A stretch of DNA of 64,000 bases. Source: Hormiphora californensis. Its lineage: Eukaryota; Ctenophora; Tentaculata; Cydippida; Pleurobrachiidae. Within the stretch, counting starts at the first letter, position 1, and each line of letters begins with the position of its first letter. Below are positions 36,366-46,300 of this stretch, piece after piece. Under the pieces are notes generated by a model, which worked only from the letters and a program-made list of their open reading frames with translations, did no database searches and had not been told where the DNA came from. The DNA is taken from contig CM035355.1 in assembly GCA_020137815.1 (NCBI GenBank), positions 1,349,963 through 1,413,962 of the forward strand, written 5' to 3'. The position numbers were made by a program, and so were the translations under genes.

Positions 36366-36435
36366 GTCACGGACACTTGATAAATAAACTTGATAAATAA
36401 ACTTTATTACAGAATCGTAACCGGCGTCAGTCTTT

Positions 36436-39357
36436 TCAGCATCCCCCTTTAGCTCGAACCTCCAAAACCCAGTCCATGATAGAATTGTTGTTCCGGGTAG
36501 AATAACCCTTCACAGGTGGATTGTCAGGGAAGTGGTCCAGCCAACGGCCCAGCAGGATCTTGAACGTATCTAAGGTCACTGCTGTATTAACCTCTTTCGG
36601 CAATGTGTTCCATAGCCGAGCGGCCCTTACAGTAAAAGAGTGGAAGTATTTTGTTGAGAATGACTTCTGTGCTCCACTGTAAAGAGTAGGTACTTCGGCT
36701 CGGATGCCGAGCCGTTGATGATGGTAAAACCGGGTATTCGTGCTGTTAGGGGCTGCACCGTTATGGATTTTCCACATTTGTATTATCGAGTATCGCTCCC
36801 TCCGTCGTTGTAATGACATCAGTCTAAGCTTTTTCAGCCGTTCCCAATAGTCAAGTTGTGCCATGTCTTCGATCCTTCGGGTAAACTGTCTCTGGATACT
36901 CTCCAGCGCCTGGATGTCACCAATCTTGTAGGGCGACCATAAAGGTGAGCAGTATTCTACTTTACACCTTATTAGTGACTTGTAGAGTGTCAGCATAGTG
37001 GTTACTGACCTATCTTTAAAAGCTCTCAGTGCCCAGGCGGCCATCCTTCGTGCTTCTGATGAGATCCTCATGACATGGTCTGTCCAAGAGCCATTGTTTG
37101 ATAGAGTGATGCCAAGGTCTTTCACTGTATCCGTTGGCTGTATTTCATTTCCACCTGGAGTCTCATATGAGCTAAGGTCATGGGTGAAAGGCAGTTCTCT
37201 GAGAAGGGATGTTCTGTTCAGAGTATAGTGAATAACCTCAAACTTGTCCTCATGAAGTGTCATACAGTTGGCTGCAGACCACTCCACCACACGCTGGAGA
37301 TCCTCTTGCATTTCTGCTCCTGATTCTTCCGAGTCGACACTCTTTTGGAGCTTGGTATCATCCGCAAAGGTTCTGATTTTGCTGTGGATTACTTGGCTTT
37401 GGAGATCAGCTACGTAGATGATAAAGAGGATTGGTCCGAGTACGGTCCCTTGAGGGACTCCACTTTTGACCAGCTCGAAGTTCGATTTTTCACCGTCAAC
37501 AGTAACTGTTTGGTACCGACCAGAAAGGAAGTCTTTTATCCAATTTAGTACTTTCCCTTTGATGCCTAGCTTTTCCAGCTTGGCAAGAAGAATAGCATGG
37601 TTGACACGGTCAAAGGCTTTGGAATAGTCCAAATAGATTACATCGACTTCGTTCCCGCTGTTTAGCTCTCGAAAGATTCCGTCCATGTGATCAAGTAACT
37701 GTGTGAGACAGCTTCGTTGCTTCCTAAACCCGTGTTGGCTATCTGGTAGAAGATTGTTACTTTCAAGGTGATCCACCAACTTGTTTCGTACAACTCGTTC
37801 AAATGTTTTTAGCAAGTTAGAAGTCAGTGAAACAGGGCGGTAGTTAACAGCAAGAGTTTTGTCACCACGCTTGAAGATTGGTGTGATGTACTGCTTTTTC
37901 AGGTTTGGGGGTGTTATTCCTTCTTCGAAGGACCGCTCCCAAAGAAGAAAGAGTGGTACAGCAAGAGTGGCTTTACAAGCACTGAGAATTTTAGCAGGGA
38001 TGTCACCATCTGGTCCGGCAGAAGCAGGATCAAGTTCTGAGAGGGCTCCTTTAATGTCATCAGACGTAAATGTGAAATCCTCCAAAATCGCACTGCTATC
38101 CTCAACCCAAGAAAGACTTTTCAGCAAGTCTCCACCGTCTGGATCACTGAAAGCACGGCAGTACTGTTTTTGCAGGAGTTCCGCTTTTTCAGTGTTGTCT
38201 GTGGTGAGTGTTCCATCATCACGTTTGAGAGGGGCAATGTTCGATTTAACTTTTGATAGTCGTTTTGCGTAGGAAAAGAAATATCGTGGGTTGACCTTGA
38301 TCGTATCAACAGCGCTGTGTTCCTTCTTCTCGATTGATTCATCCACAGAGTGTTTTATCTTCTCCTCAAGTATTGTGAGCTCGTTTTCGAGTGCTTCGAT
38401 TTTGGAGATGTTAACATTGACAGAAGAGATTGCTTCCAGTCTTGTTTTTAGTTTCCGCCTTCTCCTTTTCAGTGGTTCCAGGGGGCTGAATTTCCTCCGC
38501 TGAACCTTCTGAGGTGTGTGTTTGATGGTGATTTGCAAAACAGTTAGAATGAAAAGTTCTTTGAATTTGTCACCAACAGGGTCTCCAGATTCCTCACATA
38601 ATGCCTGCAGTTCGTCCCAATCAACAGAAGCAATGTCTACATTCATATCTTCAAAGTTGGCTTTCTGAATGTCCAACCCTCGGAAACTCGTGTGGTCCCA
38701 CTTTTTGATGGTGTCTGCTGTTTCCATAAGGGGGTTTATCACCAGAGTACAGTTAACTATCCGGTGGTCAGAAATCTTTGTCTCTTCGGTTGTCACAGTT
38801 GATACGTATTGGGGTGAGTTGGTCATTATAACATCCAGAGTATTACTTCCTCTGGTTGGTTTGTCTACGACCTGAGTTAGGAAATTTTCCTCAATGAAGT
38901 TCACAGTGCGTTGATAAGCCGCTATGTTAGCAGCAGCTGACGGCAGGGATTCTTCTTTCCAGTTGAACAACGGCAAGTTTAGATCGCCCATGATAAACAT
39001 TTCAGGGCTCCTTTCATTGGACAGGAGATCGATTTTATCTTGGAGATCATTCATAACTGTGATGAAGGACTGGTCAGATGAATCGGGGGGACGGTAGACA
39101 CATGAAAACAACATGTTTTTAGCTTTACTAAAAGCCAATACCAGACTGCATTCCCGGTCACTGAATGAGTATGCGTAGCTGATTGGGATGTCCTCACGAA
39201 TGTACAAAACACAACCTCCTCCTTTCCGATCAGGACGGTCAGAACGGAAGGTGCTGTATCCTTGCATTTTGATTTGGGCATCTGCAATGTAGTTTTTCAA
39301 CCATGACTCCGTTATTGCAAGGGCAACTGTCGGCGGGGAGTTTGGGTTGTTTAACAA
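36436..39357 (-). CDS. LINE ORF2: AP-endonuclease plus reverse transcriptase
   Basis: At least 973 residues. The N-terminal endonuclease shows ALAITESWL, CVYRPPDSSDQ, MGDLNLP and SDHRIV. The reverse transcriptase has YRPVSLTSNLLKTFERVV, DYSKAFDRVNH, GVPQGTVLGPILF and the catalytic FADDTKL. The C-terminus has YKSLIRCKVEYCSPLW and RAARLWNTLPKEV. The open frame extends upstream of 39357 without an ATG to about 39480, overlapping the end of ORF1 in the -1 frame, and this stretch supplies the missing start of the endonuclease (KIILLNGRSIS). Translation probably depends on frameshifting or reinitiation from ORF1. The enzyme nicks target DNA and copies the element RNA in place. Confidence 0.9.
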   Translation of the reverse strand: MLNNPNSPPTVALAITESWLKNYIADAQIKMQGYSTFRSDRPDRKGGGCVLYIREDIPISYAYSFSDRECSLVLAFSKAKNMLFSCVYRPPDSSDQSFITVMNDLQDKIDLLSNERSPEMFIMGDLNLPLFNWKEESLPSAAANIAAYQRTVNFIEENFLTQVVDKPTRGSNTLDVIMTNSPQYVSTVTTEETKISDHRIVNCTLVINPLMETADTIKKWDHTSFRGLDIQKANFEDMNVDIASVDWDELQALCEESGDPVGDKFKELFILTVLQITIKHTPQKVQRRKFSPLEPLKRRRRKLKTRLEAISSVNVNISKIEALENELTILEEKIKHSVDESIEKKEHSAVDTIKVNPRYFFSYAKRLSKVKSNIAPLKRDDGTLTTDNTEKAELLQKQYCRAFSDPDGGDLLKSLSWVEDSSAILEDFTFTSDDIKGALSELDPASAGPDGDIPAKILSACKATLAVPLFLLWERSFEEGITPPNLKKQYITPIFKRGDKTLAVNYRPVSLTSNLLKTFERVVRNKLVDHLESNNLLPDSQHGFRKQRSCLTQLLDHMDGIFRELNSGNEVDVIYLDYSKAFDRVNHAILLAKLEKLGIKGKVLNWIKDFLSGRYQTVTVDGEKSNFELVKSGVPQGTVLGPILFIIYVADLQSQVIHSKIRTFADDTKLQKSVDSEESGAEMQEDLQRVVEWSAANCMTLHEDKFEVIHYTLNRTSLLRELPFTHDLSSYETPGGNEIQPTDTVKDLGITLSNNGSWTDHVMRISSEARRMAAWALRAFKDRSVTTMLTLYKSLIRCKVEYCSPLWSPYKIGDIQALESIQRQFTRRIEDMAQLDYWERLKKLRLMSLQRRRERYSIIQMWKIHNGAAPNSTNTRFYHHQRLGIRAEVPTLYSGAQKSFSTKYFHSFTVRAARLWNTLPKEVNTAVTLDTFKILLGRWLDHFPDNPPVKGYSTRNNNSIMDWVLEVRAKGGC

Positions 39358-39425
39358 AACAGCCTCGATGAAAGGGAGTTTCCACCGAGTGTTCCCCCCT
39401 GCAGCCGGTGAAATACTTCTCCCAT

Positions 39426-40763
39426 TTAGTAGGATAATCTTTGAGAGGGCAGTATTTGGGTCGGGAGTTGACGATGTACTCCTTGAGTGAGGGTACCTGT
39501 AGGTAGGGTGTACTGCACCGGCGGGTGTGCTTGTAAGTGGTGGGCCAGCTGGTTGTGCAGCATTGATTCGCTGTGGGTGGGGCCAAGCTGGGAGAGAATT
39601 TCTTCCATTCTGTCCGCTTGCCTCAGTGACTCTTCTCTTGCATTCCTGACCTCCTTCAAGACAATGCTCAGAAAACCCGATTGTAGATGTCCAGGGTTTT
39701 GCTGCGAAACTGGTCGCAATGGTGAGCCGCTAAGAGGGAGTTCATCCTGCACTCTCTCTCTCTGGTCAGTGGTGTGAGTGTTAGGTTGCCGTGTTGTCCT
39801 AACAACTTCCTGACGTTCTTTCCTCTCAGGGTTTTCCTCTTTCCTTCGTGTACCCTTTAGGTGGAGATGCGGGCAATCAGGGTTTAAGCACTGTCGTTCC
39901 TTCATTCTCCGCTGTGAGCCCTCACATAGTTTTGGGTGGAGTTTAGAGCACTTTGAACCCGACTTACAGCCATGGCGGGAATGAGATCCGTACAGTCTAA
40001 ATTTCCTGCAAACTTTACGGTGGAGAAAACGGCAGGTTTCCCCATTCACTTCCTTTTTACCGGATATCCCGTGTCTGCAGTAGCCTTCTGCCAGGAATGC
40101 ACAAGGGACCTTAGATGATTCCCTGGTTGAGCCCTCGCCAGATACAGCTTCTTCAGTAACGTCTGGGGTGATAATTTCAACTGGCACTACCACGGGATCA
40201 TCTTTCCCCGGGATAACAGGTATCCTCGACATTAGATCGAGACTACCCTTCTCGGTACAGGAGTGGCAGGTCCAGTTAAATCCCGTCAGTGGCTGAGTGA
40301 TGGTGTACAGGGTGGAGAAGATTTTGGCCACTCCTTCACAGTCGTGGCTTCCCTGAAAACACATCCAACAGGTGAAAACGGGTACAGTGTCCTTTTCGAC
40401 ACAGTAATATTCCGAGCAGACCCCACACTTACTCGGTGTATATGATCTGGCTTTCAGAAGACAGCGGTGGATTAAGAGGGGGATGTTTCTGTAGCCCTTC
40501 TCATTTTCTGTTTGCCGAATGTCCAGAGATAGGTAGGTCGCAAGTTCTTCAATGTACGGTGCACCAAACTTAGACTTGATCTTGATGATACTTTCGCTCA
40601 ACAGGGCGTCCACCTTGCATTCCAATTTGTTGTAGAACTCAAGGACCGCTTTGGCGCGGGGAGGTGCTTCCGCCAACAGGAATTCAGGTATCACGGTCTT
40701 CACAGGCTCCTTTTTCGACTTCTTGTCAGCCGACTTTTCAGTTTGCACTACTGCTGCAGACAT
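39426..40763 (-). CDS. LINE ORF1: zinc-finger nucleic-acid-binding protein
   Basis: The frame is open from 40820; the ATG at 40763 (MSAAVVQTEKSADKKSKKE) is the likelier start because the upstream part overlaps a 25-bp direct repeat. About 445 residues. It shows a PHD/RING-like Cys cluster (CGVCSEYYCVEKD, FTCWMCFQGSHDC, WTCHSC) and three CCCH-type fingers (CAFLAEGYCRHG ending CRFLH, CRKFRLYGSHSRHGC ending CSKLH, CLNPDCPHLH), followed by a basic segment and a helix that may form a coiled coil. LINE ORF1 proteins bind element RNA. The CCCH-plus-PHD-like combination is more zinc-rich than the usual CR1 ORF1. Confidence 0.8.
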   Translation of the reverse strand: MSAAVVQTEKSADKKSKKEPVKTVIPEFLLAEAPPRAKAVLEFYNKLECKVDALLSESIIKIKSKFGAPYIEELATYLSLDIRQTENEKGYRNIPLLIHRCLLKARSYTPSKCGVCSEYYCVEKDTVPVFTCWMCFQGSHDCEGVAKIFSTLYTITQPLTGFNWTCHSCTEKGSLDLMSRIPVIPGKDDPVVVPVEIITPDVTEEAVSGEGSTRESSKVPCAFLAEGYCRHGISGKKEVNGETCRFLHRKVCRKFRLYGSHSRHGCKSGSKCSKLHPKLCEGSQRRMKERQCLNPDCPHLHLKGTRRKEENPERKERQEVVRTTRQPNTHTTDQRERVQDELPLSGSPLRPVSQQNPGHLQSGFLSIVLKEVRNAREESLRQADRMEEILSQLGPTHSESMLHNQLAHHLQAHPPVQYTLPTGTLTQGVHRQLPTQILPSQRLSY

Positions 40764-40850
40764 TGTTGTTATCAGCTTCCTCAGAGTAGGGTCATACGAC
40801 TGAAACAAGAGTAGGGTCATACGACTGAAACAGGGTTTGGGTCACAGGAG

Positions 40851-41301
40851 CCGTTCTGAGCTGTGATTGGTGGGCGTGACCTGAATGTGCATGACATGAA
40901 AATTTCCGAGGCCCCTCATGAGGGTGACCAGTTTAAAAAACTAAAAAAACGAAAAAGATGACAATAAATTACAAAAAGGACTTAAAAAAGTTTCAACAGA
41001 CTTACAATTTTATTTCGCCGGACAAATAAAAAATGTTGTGCGGGCGGGCGCGGCGGCAAACTTCTTAGCTATGCGCGGCTCCGTTGCGCGGCTTATTTTA
41101 TTTTATTTGCGCGTTACCAAATTTTCCGAGTTGACCCACGCGGTGAAAGTCGCGTTGGATGAACGACGCAGGAGCTGATGCCGGTTCGACGTGTCAGACA
41201 ACATTCGGCTTGAACTCTCCACTTTCCAGTGACGCCGTACCCCTTACGTTACCCTTTTGGCACTTCACTATTTAGTATAGCATGCACCCCTGATACACGC
41301 T
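40851..41301. other. Intergenic, upstream of the p24 gene
   Basis: It contains a GC-rich stretch (GCGGGCGGGCGCGGCGG near 41040) that may be a promoter-proximal region. There is no TATA box at the expected distance. Confidence 0.35.
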
Positions 41302-41925
41302 ATGTGGTTTGTTGTTTTTCTACTGAGCGGGATCTCCGCTATTGAGATGACTTTTGAACTCCAAGAGCACGAGGTCCAGTGCTTCCACGAGATTATCCCA
41401 AAGGACAAGAAGTTTACCTTGGAGTACCAAGTTATATCTGGGGGCCACTTTGATGTTGACTGTCACCTCATGTCACCTAACAGTAAGGTGATCTACAAGG
41501 AACAGAGGAAGCAGTATGACACATTCCATCACTCTACGGTAGAGGAGGGAGAATACACGTTCTGTTTCAGTAACGAGTTCTCTACTTTCGCTCACAAAAC
41601 TGTCTACTTTGATTTGGACTTGGAGGAAGATAGTAAAGATGCTCCCGGAGCTGACGCGGGTGGTGCTCACGCTACTGCTCTAACTCAACTCGAGTCCTCT
41701 GCGTATGCCATCCATGAATCTCTCAGGCTGGTGGTTGATTATCAGAGCCACCACCGATTAAAGGAGAGGGTTGGACGTGAGGTTGCTGAATATCTGTGTG
41801 AGCGAGTCCAGAATTGGTCTATTGGACAGACTGTATTGATTGTCATTGTCGCATTTGGCCAGGTTTTCATGTTAAGGAAACTCTTTGACAAGCCTGCAAA
41901 CCGAGGTGGAAAGGTTGGAATCTAA
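41302..41925 (+). CDS. p24/TMED-family cargo receptor (GOLD domain), single exon
   Basis: 207 residues. A short signal peptide (MWFVVFLLSGISA) is followed by a GOLD domain with two cysteines (VQCFHEIIPKDKKF, VDCHLMSP) and the highly conserved stretch YTFCFSNEFSTFAHKTVYFD. A helical coiled-coil region comes next, then one membrane segment (VLIVIVAFGQVFML) and a short cytosolic tail (RKLFDKPANRGGKVGI). p24 proteins cycle between ER and Golgi in COPI/COPII vesicles and help load cargo, including GPI-anchored proteins. The CFSNEFST motif is closest to the gamma (TMED3/7) group. The tail lacks a C-terminal KKxx. No intron interrupts the frame. Confidence 0.9.
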   Translation: MWFVVFLLSGISAIEMTFELQEHEVQCFHEIIPKDKKFTLEYQVISGGHFDVDCHLMSPNSKVIYKEQRKQYDTFHHSTVEEGEYTFCFSNEFSTFAHKTVYFDLDLEEDSKDAPGADAGGAHATALTQLESSAYAIHESLRLVVDYQSHHRLKERVGREVAEYLCERVQNWSIGQTVLIVIVAFGQVFMLRKLFDKPANRGGKVGI

Positions 41926-42169
41926 TTACTGCTCGAGTGTGCATGTGTGCTAGTTATGTTACCAAAGTTCTTTAATTTTTTAACCTGTTACTTATTTGTG
42001 TTAGTCTATAATGAAATATGTTTTTCTATACACCAACTCTCTCTCTCTGTCTTCTCTCTATGTCACCCCACCACTTTAGGAATTAGTAACACCAAACTAA
42101 ACACCTCTAAACACCCCTAAATACACTCTAAACACAAACTAAACTCCCCTACTTTTCTATAGAGCCAGG

Positions 42170-42929
42170 ATGAAATTGTTCCTGTTGGCCGCCCTTGTGG
42201 CCTCCCTCGCCTTTGCCGCTGAGATTACTGAGGAGGAGAATGTTATGGTACTGACTGAGGCTAACTTCGATGAGGCTTTGGGAGCCAACAAGAATGTCCT
42301 GGTTGAGTTCTGTAAGTACAGAGGCGGTAGTTGGAGGGGGGGGGTCATGTTGGTAGTGGGATGTCCTGGTTTAGTTGAGTTCTGTAAGTGATGAGTTCAG
42401 AAAGGGGAGGGTGGTCGGTATACCAGGGGGTTGAGATACCAGGGGGGGGGGGGGTCATATTGAAAGTGGGATGTAACGAATCTGATCAATCTCTAGATCA
42501 CACATTTGCTTTTAGCACGCAGAAATTATTTCTCCCATACCCATTTCAACTTCTCTCAATACCACTTTACTTGGTCCTGACCCATTTTAACTCCCTTTCT
42601 CCCTCTTCAGACGCCCCGTGGTGTGGACACTGCAAATCTCTTGCCCCTGAGTACGCTAAGGCTGCCACTGCCCTCAAGGATGAGGGATCTGAGATCAGGC
42701 TGGCTAAGGTAGGTGTGACATACTGATAACAGATCACTGACACATGATACATTGTAACGTCAGTTACATCTTCACAAAACCACTGACTTCATGAAACCCA
42801 TTGAACATTCCCTGAATTTCCAGCTCCATTAAAACTTGGCTTTCTTTTCCGCATCTTCATGGAAGTTGTGTCCCGTACAGTGACACGTGTCGAAGAAGTG
42901 GGGTGTTAGACAATGGAAGTAGTAGTGGT

Positions 42930-43024
<95 letters not shown>

Positions 43025-43349
43025 GCCACGCACAATTTCCTGTCCTCCGTAGGGTAATAATAAACAAAGGAGCACTATCGACCCCACATACAATACCAAC
43101 AGACTGACTGACTGACATGACTGACACTCTAAAGTTTACTGAACAAAACATAATACAATAGTTACCATGGTAATTATGGTAACTATGGTAACTATGGTAA
43201 CCGCCTGGTTACTACCATCTAGTAACAAATTCCTTTGTAGGTCGATGCTACTGAGCACAAGAAACTTGGTGAACGATTTGGTGTCCGAGGATACCCAACT
43301 CTCAAATTCTTTGTTGACGGAAAGGAGAAGGAATACAACGGTCAGTCAA

Positions 43350-43382
<33 letters not shown>

Positions 43383-46300
43383 ATGTCTGGGAGGTGGTTA
43401 GGTCTGTCTTTTGGGAGTGAGTTATTCGGGTTGTTTCAAGTGGGGGGGGGGGGTAGTAGGTTTTTAGGGAAGCTTCTCGGTTTTCTTCTTTTAGTAACAT
43501 GGGTGTATTTTAGTAGTAACTTATTTGGGGGTGGTTGCGTTTCCTGGTACGTATTGTGGTGCGATAGAGAGAGGGGGAGAAAAGGAAGAGCAAACTACCA
43601 AGTTGCAGTGACGTGTCAATCCCAGTAGGAAACTTCCAAGAATCGGCTGGTATCCTGAATTTCTAGAAAATTTGGCTGGTTTTTTTTCTTCTTTTTGGTT
43701 GGTTTTGAAAAGGTCTTGCGGAGCCCCAAAGTTTAGGGTAACAAGAATTATTGCATTATGTATTCATAATGCGAGGTTTTCTGCCACAATTGGGTGAAAA
43801 ATTGATGAATACACTTCAAAATTGGATTTCCTGGTGAATTTGGTGCCCAAAGAGCATGTTTGACTGATTTCTATGGTATCCAGTGTGGTTGTTATGGTAA
43901 CCAATACATTTGGTATCATTTGGTATTGGTGCTAAAAACATCCTTCGGGCATGAATTCACCAAGGCAGGGGAAAAATGTGTTAAATCATCATTATGTGTT
44001 AAATAATCATTATGTGTGTGTGTGTGAGAGAGAGAAATAAAGTAGAGAGAAAAAGGGAGAGAAGATTATGTCATAAGAAAAATTAATTTCCAAAACTTTT
44101 TTTGAAAAAATGTCAGTAGGTCAGATTTTAACCCAGGGCTCGAACCCGCGACCCCGAGATTAAGAGTCTCGTGCTCTACCAACTGAGCTAACCGAGCACT
44201 GTTAAATTGGCAATTCAGGGAATCCTATTTGGAGCGCGCGGACCAGCCGTGCGGGATCAAGATCTACCAGCCGCCGGCTGGTATCCTAGTATCAAATTTG
44301 TGATCGAGATCACAAAAGTTTCCTCCGGATCATGATCTGAGCGCGCGGAAAACGGCTTGTCAAGCGATACACTGACAATGTGCACTTTGCACAGTACCAA
44401 ATCATGGCGCCCGACAAGTTTTAAAATTTTGTCAACACAATCACCCTGGATCATAAATATGACCCATATTTGGGCATGGCAAGTTTCAAATTATTCTCAA
44501 ATCATTTCTCCGAGTTCCGACCAAATTTTGGCTGGTATCCCGGATCACAGGATGATGGAAGTTTCCTACTGGGGTGTCAATTTGGGTGGAGGAGTAAAAT
44601 AAAGAAAGGGTTCAATTTATCTCTGGATATATCTTCATTGTAGGGTGTCATGTACAGCTCTGCAATATTGGCTAATGAGGTGGCATTGTCTTTGCCACGT
44701 GGAGACAGGGTATAAATTTGGTGACACGTAGTGTGGTGGAATATTACATTGTGCCACGTCCATCTGGGGGTGTTTAACATTAGGGTGGACACGTAGTATA
44801 ACGGGAGTATAACACCCCCCCCCCCCCTCCCCGGCCAGACTGGCCATCTGTGAGGTGTAGGGGCTGTAATCTGTATATACTGACACGTATCACATTGAAT
44901 CGTCCGTTGGGTGTACTATTTCACAGAGAGAGAGAGGGAGAGTGGGGAGGATGGAAAGAGAGGGGGGAATAAGACAGAGAGGGAGGGAAACAAGACACAG
45001 AGGGAGGGAAGTTTTAAATTTTACAACTTGACACCAGCTGTGCACACACCTTTAGTGGTGGTGGTCTGCAGCGGTGGCCGAGATAGAAACAAAGTCCCAA
45101 CAAAGTTTAGGTAGCTAAGTAAGATCTACATCTGGTATAATACTGCAGCAGATTATAGTCTGATTAAAGGTGTAAAAGGATGTGGACTGCAAACGCCTAG
45201 AAGCAGGAAGTTAGGGGTACTGACAGAAGATCTCTAACAGTGTTATTTAGAGTACTCCCCCTCCCCCTCTTCTGCTTGAAGTACTGAAGTAAACCATCTG
45301 TGAAATCATTCTATAAAACTAAGTGGCTCTAGAATTGAGTTATACATCTGGTGGTTATATAACACAATAGACGGATGTGTGACAGATGGTAATGGGACAG
45401 TGACAAAGGAGCATTCTTTCTGAAACATCAACTACTTCTTCAATTCACTAACAAACTCATTAAACAACCACAAACACAACATTAACTTCTTGATCAAGAT
45501 ACAACACTCCCTCATTAGCCCGCATATCTCACCCACATTTCTCACACTCGACTGACAATGACTGTATAGGTTGACATATCTACCGAAGCACCGCTAATGG
45601 ACCGATATGGTGTTACCGACTTCCCCACTATAGTACTGTTTGAGGCAGGTCGATACGAAGTCGTCTATCCCTGCTAATGGTAGTTACAAAGGGAGAGGGG
45701 ATTACAAAGGAAGAGGGGGGCTACAACTAGGGTTACAAAGGATTACATTAGGGTTACATTACAAGAGGAGGGTGTTGTCTTGTGGGGGACACCAGCGAGT
45801 TGCAACAATCTGTGGGGGTGTGTTTTTGGAAGAGATCGGTATCTAGAGTTGATTGGTTGTCAGTAACTAACAGTAGTCCCACTCCTAACACCTCTCCCTC
45901 ATCAGGTGGCCGAAAGAGCCCCGACATTGTGAGCTGGTTGAAGAAGAAGACTGGTGATGCCTGCAAGGTTGTTACCTCAAAGGATGCTGTCGATACCGAG
46001 GTTGAAACCAGCCACTTCACCGTCCTCGCTGCCTTCTCTGTAAGTGTTTCGAATAGTTTGAACCAGAATTATCAAGTCTTGATAATCAAGAATTAAACAA
46101 AGTTAATTACCCTCAAGTTATTATATTAGCTTCATCGTGACTAACTAATAGGTGTGAGTGTATACAACAATATGTTCCTGCATAAATGCAGTATTCACTG
46201 CATAAATATGTTTTATTTCTAGCTAGCTCTGTATCTTTACACCACCCTTCCTGGCGGCATGCCCTGTTCAACACCCCCTAACTCCCTGTTCGGCAAACAC

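Larger units (their letters stand above)
36366..40850 (-). mobile_element. Near-complete CR1/L2-type non-LTR retrotransposon
   Basis: It carries ORF1 (zinc-finger protein) and ORF2 (endonuclease-reverse transcriptase) with long uninterrupted frames. The 3' tail holds two copies of TTTATTTATCAAG (36376-36405). The 5' end contains a 25-bp direct duplication (about 40783-40832). The intact frames suggest recent activity. Target-site duplications were not identified. Confidence 0.85.

Noticed and set aside
37859-38272. Plus-strand frames opposite LINE ORF2
   Set aside because: Antisense shadows of an intact reverse-transcriptase frame; no start context or domain.
44131-44197. Functional tRNA-Lys gene
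   Set aside because: The acceptor and T stems do not pair, and a SINE body follows directly.
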